DNA of 64,000 bases from UBA4810 sp002479215 (GTDB taxonomy: Bacteria; Desulfobacterota; Syntrophia; Syntrophales; Smithellaceae), in contig JBEKVB010000010.1 in the NCBI GenBank assembly GCA_049514435.1, positions 1 to 64,000 of the forward strand, read 5' to 3'. Positions 60,165-64,000 of this stretch are shown one piece after another (the stretch's first letter is position 1; each line of letters starts with the position of its first letter). Made by a program: the position numbers and the translations under genes. The notes beneath the pieces are model-generated. The model did no database searches. It was given only the letters and a program-made list of their open reading frames with translations, and was not told the DNA's origin.

Positions 60165-61595
60165 CTAATCAAAATATTTTTTTATATCTATTTTTGCTAT
60201 GTTCGGATCAATGGTGCCGGAAATGGAGCGCTTGTAGTTTCCGCCCATAGTTTCGACAAGACTCACAACTTCACCGGTTTCTTTTTCCGATCCATCAAAC
60301 CTGGTAAGGATCAGAACACGAGGACGCATAAGATCAAGCGTCTGATGCATAACCAGCCCCACCTCGTCCGTATCAAGTTTAAGGAGAGTGCCGATGGGGA
60401 AAATACCGACCATGTTAATAAAGGCCTGGAGCAGAACGGGGGCGCACGTAATACCTCTATTCTTTAACAGTATCCGGATCGCAGCATCCGGCGATACATG
60501 GTTGGCGTAGTAAACACGGGAGGACGTAATCGCTTCGTAAGAATCAGCCAGCGAGACAATCTGTGAAAACGGATGCCTTTTATATTTACCTTCGAATTCA
60601 GGGTAACCATTCTCACCATACTGATGGTGTTCAAATGCCGCCACCATAGCCAGTTTGGATACACCACTGACATTGGAAAGCAGCAGCGCTCCGTCAATCG
60701 GATGTCGTTGAACCTGATTACACTCCTCGTCAGTGAGCTTCCTCTGTCTGCTGATGATCTCGTCGGGAATTGTTACTTTACCGATATCATGCATGAGCGC
60801 CGCAACACCCAGATCGGCTATCTGTGGTTTATCAAGGGACAGATATGTTCCCAGAGAAACTGATAGAATCGCCATGTTGACGGAATGGGCCAAGGTATAT
60901 TCATCGTGCATCTTGATATTAGTCAAGCCCATAAGAGCGTCTTTATCGTCCAAAACGCTATCAACTATAACCTGAATGATAGAGTTCACTTTGTTCATGC
61001 TGAATGCCTTGCCAACATAAACGGCTTGGACGATTTCTTTCAGCGCCTCAACCGCATCCTTAAAAATATCGGAGGCTTTTTTCTTCTCTGCCTCGATGGC
61101 GGCGCCGGCCTGTTTATCCACAAGCAGCGCGCGGTGAAGCGTGACATGACCGATACCTTCTTTCGCTATAAGTGTATTGACATCTTCTTTACCGACAGGA
61201 AACGCCGACTCTTTGCTCACCATGCAAGCAAAACGAATGATTTCCACCGATGCGATTCCCGGTTTAAAAATGATTCCTCCTATATCCCTGCCGGCGAATT
61301 GTTCCATAATCGGCGAAAAGCTCTGGTCTATCGGCACGGAAAGGGTTTCGAAAAACAGTTCGCCGCCAATCAGATAAAAGGCCGCTTCTTTCCGACCTTC
61401 CAAGAGCTCTTCAATCTTGCTCAGAAGCTTGTCCGCCGCCGCCAAAAGTACCGGATGTTCTTCGGGGTAAAATGTTACGTTCTTCAAAACAGCCGAGAGC
61501 AACTGAAACGTCGTTCGGGCCGAATCAATCAGCTTTTGCTTCACAAAAAAAGACTGCTTCATCTCTGTCCTGCTATCGCTTTGCTCGTCAGCCAT
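60165..61595 (-). CDS. HD-GYP domain protein (probable c-di-GMP phosphodiesterase)
   Basis: A 476-residue protein. Residues ~17-150 form an N-terminal domain related to that of the upstream gene. The HD-GYP domain (~200-400) has the metal motif MHDIGKVTIPDEIISR, a later HPIDGALLLSN, then EHHQYGENGYP, where the usual HHExxDGxGYP is partly changed (Gln and Asn for Glu and Asp/Gly). It would hydrolyse cyclic di-GMP if active; the altered motif makes this less certain. Its 5' end overlaps the HEAT-repeat gene by eight bases. Confidence 0.92.
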   Translation of the reverse strand: MADEQSDSRTEMKQSFFVKQKLIDSARTTFQLLSAVLKNVTFYPEEHPVLLAAADKLLSKIEELLEGRKEAAFYLIGGELFFETLSVPIDQSFSPIMEQFAGRDIGGIIFKPGIASVEIIRFACMVSKESAFPVGKEDVNTLIAKEGIGHVTLHRALLVDKQAGAAIEAEKKKASDIFKDAVEALKEIVQAVYVGKAFSMNKVNSIIQVIVDSVLDDKDALMGLTNIKMHDEYTLAHSVNMAILSVSLGTYLSLDKPQIADLGVAALMHDIGKVTIPDEIISRQRKLTDEECNQVQRHPIDGALLLSNVSGVSKLAMVAAFEHHQYGENGYPEFEGKYKRHPFSQIVSLADSYEAITSSRVYYANHVSPDAAIRILLKNRGITCAPVLLQAFINMVGIFPIGTLLKLDTDEVGLVMHQTLDLMRPRVLILTRFDGSEKETGEVVSLVETMGGNYKRSISGTIDPNIAKIDIKKYFD

Positions 61596-63672
61596 TGCTG
61601 CGTCTCCTTGTGATCTCTTTTATGGCGGAAAGTGCCGCAGCACGGAGTTCCTCTTGTAATTTTCGCGATTTCCACCAGCGGATACGGGTATATTTCTTAA
61701 GAAATTCTTCTGTATCGCGGCCGCCAATCTTTCCTAAAGCTTTTATCGCCTCCAGGGTAAGCCCCTGCTCTTTTTTCTTCAGTGGCTGCTCCTCAAGAAA
61801 ATCCACCAGAGGCTTTGCTTCTTCTGCGCTGATATCCGGAAAACTGGAAAACGCTCGGATCGCTGTTTTTTTTACTTCATCATCCTTATCCTTAAGGAAC
61901 TTTGCCAAAACGCCGGCGGCCTTTTTTCCGCCGATGCTGATCAGTCCATGGATCACTTTCTGCCTGACCATGACATTCTGATGGTCGGCGACCTTTAGCA
62001 GAAAGGCTATTGCTTGGGGCGCCTTACTTTCCCCGAGAATGTTCACAACGTTGCATACAAAGTACCAGCGAGCATCCGCAAGATGCTTTTCGAGTAAGGC
62101 TATCTGGTTCTTACCAATGTTTTTTACCAGGTCAAGATAGAAGATACTCGCTGCCTTGTCTTTTTCTTCTGCTAGGAGTTTTAAAAGAGCTTCCGTGGAC
62201 TCCCGTTCGAAGGCGAATAAATAGACATAAGCTGAATGGTATTCAGGAGAGTCCTTGGGGTGCTTGCGTATTTCATCGATCGCCGCAATGATGCCAGACT
62301 TATCCGCTGTTTTCTTCAGGGCTTCCATCATCCTCGGTTTGAATGCAGGCTCCACCGGCTGCTGAAAGACATTAATGATGCGTGTCGCGCATTGATAATC
62401 CTTTTTCTTCAGAAAATAAGTCAACATGTTTTCCAGCTGATTGATAACGCCGGAAAAATTAGTAATGTCCTTTTCTTCCGGCTTGGCATGCTGGGGATTC
62501 TTCACCAGCTGGATAAGAGAGATAAGTGTATGCACAGACGATCTTGCAGTATCCCATTCCATTCCCGCATCACCGAGCGCCTTGAGCTCTTCCATATCTT
62601 CAGCACTATACATAGTCATCTCTTGGGCAATCGTGACGAGGTCCTGTGCTATAGGCGTTGCTTCTATTTCTGTGGGATAGTTAGGCTGAATAGAGGATGT
62701 AATCTGCTCTGAAACTGTTTTTTTCAGGAGCGTTGCCACCTGCTGCACGGTCCAAGTATCGGAAAAACGCTCTGCCTGAACTTCATGAATTGCACTGGGT
62801 AACTGTTGATCAGCTTTGATGCTCTCTTCTTCGGCCATTACGGTATCAAGTTTGCCAGATAGCTTGCCTGCAATAAATGCGTTGCGGTATCGAGGATCAA
62901 GAGAAAGGACGGATCTGGCCAGACCTTCATACAGGGTCTCGCGCTGAGATGGATCCTGTTCATCGATCTTGCGTCCTGCTTCCTCATATAGAGCGAAAAG
63001 CCGGTCTTCAACAGTTTCATGCTCAGCCTTGGTCTGTTTTGCCTCTTCGATCATATTGGCGCTGAATTCAACGGGATCGGTCATCAAGTCAACAAGAACA
63101 AGCGTGCGGCCGGGGAAGCCTATCGGCTTTTTTGCAGAAGACTCCTCGGAATCTACAGCTAGTGCTGCGGTTTCAGTCGATATTTTTTCCTCCCAGCCTC
63201 GAGTTGCCTGGGACACAATAACATCATCAAGTCCTGCTTCGGTCACCTTAATGTGCAATGCTCCCTTTTCCCGGAGGATTGAAGATACGCCACTTTTCAT
63301 ATCCTGCTCTTCAGCCGATAGAGCCAGAGCTAGATAAAGATCCAATAGTTCTGCCTCTGTCAATCCGCTGGTAAAGATGATCTCACGAATCCCTTTCGTA
63401 AAGAGGTCCTGCGTAATAGGCATATTCAACTCTGCATCTTTTCCCAGCGGCGTATTCCTGAAGGTAAAATAGGTCTTGTATACTCCGATATGATATTGTG
63501 CTTCTCTCCGTAGAAAATTATCCACCGCTTCAAAGGATCTTTTCACTGACTTCGAGTAAACCGGATTATTGGGCGGATAAAGCTTTACAGCGCGGATAGC
63601 CGAAACAATGCTCCTCATCACCTCCTGAATTTCGGGGGATATAAATTCTTCCTGTTTGAGATCTTTCTGCAT
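61588..63672 (-). CDS. HEAT-repeat protein with N-terminal domain shared with the HD-GYP protein
   Basis: A 694-residue cytoplasmic protein. The N-terminal ~150 residues (AIRAVKLYPPNNPVY, then IREIIFTSGLTEAELLDLYL) match in pattern the N-terminus of the downstream HD-GYP protein (KNVTFYPEEHPV, GGIIFKPGIASVEIIRF). A charged middle region follows. The C-terminal ~220 residues are HEAT-like repeats (LLKVADHQNVMVRQKVIHGL; VLAKFLKDKDDEVKKTAIRA), a protein-binding scaffold. The shared domain and overlapping genes suggest the two act together in signalling. Confidence 0.88.
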   Translation of the reverse strand: MQKDLKQEEFISPEIQEVMRSIVSAIRAVKLYPPNNPVYSKSVKRSFEAVDNFLRREAQYHIGVYKTYFTFRNTPLGKDAELNMPITQDLFTKGIREIIFTSGLTEAELLDLYLALALSAEEQDMKSGVSSILREKGALHIKVTEAGLDDVIVSQATRGWEEKISTETAALAVDSEESSAKKPIGFPGRTLVLVDLMTDPVEFSANMIEEAKQTKAEHETVEDRLFALYEEAGRKIDEQDPSQRETLYEGLARSVLSLDPRYRNAFIAGKLSGKLDTVMAEEESIKADQQLPSAIHEVQAERFSDTWTVQQVATLLKKTVSEQITSSIQPNYPTEIEATPIAQDLVTIAQEMTMYSAEDMEELKALGDAGMEWDTARSSVHTLISLIQLVKNPQHAKPEEKDITNFSGVINQLENMLTYFLKKKDYQCATRIINVFQQPVEPAFKPRMMEALKKTADKSGIIAAIDEIRKHPKDSPEYHSAYVYLFAFERESTEALLKLLAEEKDKAASIFYLDLVKNIGKNQIALLEKHLADARWYFVCNVVNILGESKAPQAIAFLLKVADHQNVMVRQKVIHGLISIGGKKAAGVLAKFLKDKDDEVKKTAIRAFSSFPDISAEEAKPLVDFLEEQPLKKKEQGLTLEAIKALGKIGGRDTEEFLKKYTRIRWWKSRKLQEELRAAALSAIKEITRRRSNG

Positions 63673-63717
63673 ACTTTAGCGGCTCTAACTAACCTACTGC
63701 GAATTAGACGGTGCACA

Positions 63718-63924
63718 CTATTTTTTATAAAGCATCATCACGCCCAATATGGTGCAGACAGCACCGGCAATCAAAAAGATCATGGTTTCATTTGATGATG
63801 ATCCAGAGAAAGTTCTGGCTAGTTTATTGCCGAACGCGCCATAAAGATTAATGCCCCAGAGGAGAAGGCCGATACCTACGACCAGCAGGATTATGCCTAT
63901 TTTACTGGAGTTCTTTTTTGCCAT
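63718..63924 (-). CDS. Small DUF3185-like membrane protein
   Basis: A 68-residue protein with two hydrophobic helices (residues ~8-27 and ~46-65) joined by a polar loop (GNKLARTFSGSSSNET). This matches the two-helix DUF3185 pattern, of unknown function. AGGAGG precedes the ATG. It lies upstream of the HEAT/HD-GYP pair on the same strand with a 45-base gap and may be co-transcribed. Confidence 0.82.
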   Translation of the reverse strand: MAKKNSSKIGIILLVVGIGLLLWGINLYGAFGNKLARTFSGSSSNETMIFLIAGAVCTILGVMMLYKK

Positions 63925-64000
63925 TTGATTCCTCCTATAAGTTAATAGTCATAGATAAAACTCAACGAGGAATAATCGGTTGTAAAAAACTACTTAGGAT

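Overview
The window looks like chromosomal DNA of a strictly anaerobic, probably syntrophic member of the former Deltaproteobacteria (Syntrophales/Smithella-like). This is an inference from gene content: the siroheme-dependent (Ahb) haem route, a four-subunit pyruvate:ferredoxin oxidoreductase beside a NuoEFG-like flavin/Fe-S module, two kinds of acyl-CoA synthetase, an acyl-CoA dehydrogenase and class I two-subunit fumarase. No rRNA or other decisive taxonomic marker is present.

Layout. 1-1.8 kb: the 5' part of a multi-PAS histidine kinase that runs off the left edge. 2.3-5.8 kb: polA (carrying an in-frame palindromic repeat) and a YIP1 membrane protein. 6-15.8 kb: a leftward tetrapyrrole operon (sirC-hemX-hemA-hemC-[GIY-YIG cassette]-cobA/hemD-ahbC-hemB-ahbD-ahbA/B) that can take glutamyl-tRNA to siroheme and then to haem without oxygen. 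16-18.5 kb: prmA-rsmE-RDD and tRNA-Phe. 18.6-21.1 kb: a B12-type radical SAM protein paired with a KAS III-like enzyme. 21.3-29 kb: ADP-forming acyl-CoA synthetase, S1-domain protein, aminotransferase, RRM protein and acyl-CoA dehydrogenase. 29-36.5 kb: lipoproteins, an acyl-CoA dehydrogenase pseudogene, an MBL/beta-CASP protein, BtuF/TonB uptake proteins and tadA.

36.5-43.1 kb is accessory in character. Two tRNA-Ser genes and a tRNA-Ser remnant are followed by AT-rich genes: a membrane-anchored protein of unknown function, a large protein with a PD-(D/E)XK-like C-terminus, and three small ORFs (two DJ-1/PfpI, one ABM-like), two of which are followed by the same cassette-like motif. SDR and nitroreductase genes come next. 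43.4-46.5 kb is the replication/repair block: SRP RNA, dnaX, ybaB and recR. 47.2-49.8 kb holds fumarase subunits split by an inserted LprI/DUF3298 gene. 49.8-56 kb holds porGDAB and nuoEFG-like genes, probably linking pyruvate/ferredoxin to NAD(H). 56-59.3 kb holds an Old Yellow Enzyme family reductase and a PrpE/Acs-type synthetase. 59.7-64 kb holds a small STAS-like protein, then HD-GYP and HEAT-repeat proteins that share a related N-terminal domain, and a small membrane protein.

The most striking non-coding signal is the density of short palindromic repeats. They include about 125-bp elements with terminal inverted repeats (one inside polA, one starting on the recR stop codon, one forming the end of ahbD, one right after the SRP RNA), a second roughly 140-bp family in two opposite copies, and a twin-hairpin family whose stems differ in sequence but keep their pairing. 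All assignments are from reading the sequence; no database search was possible.
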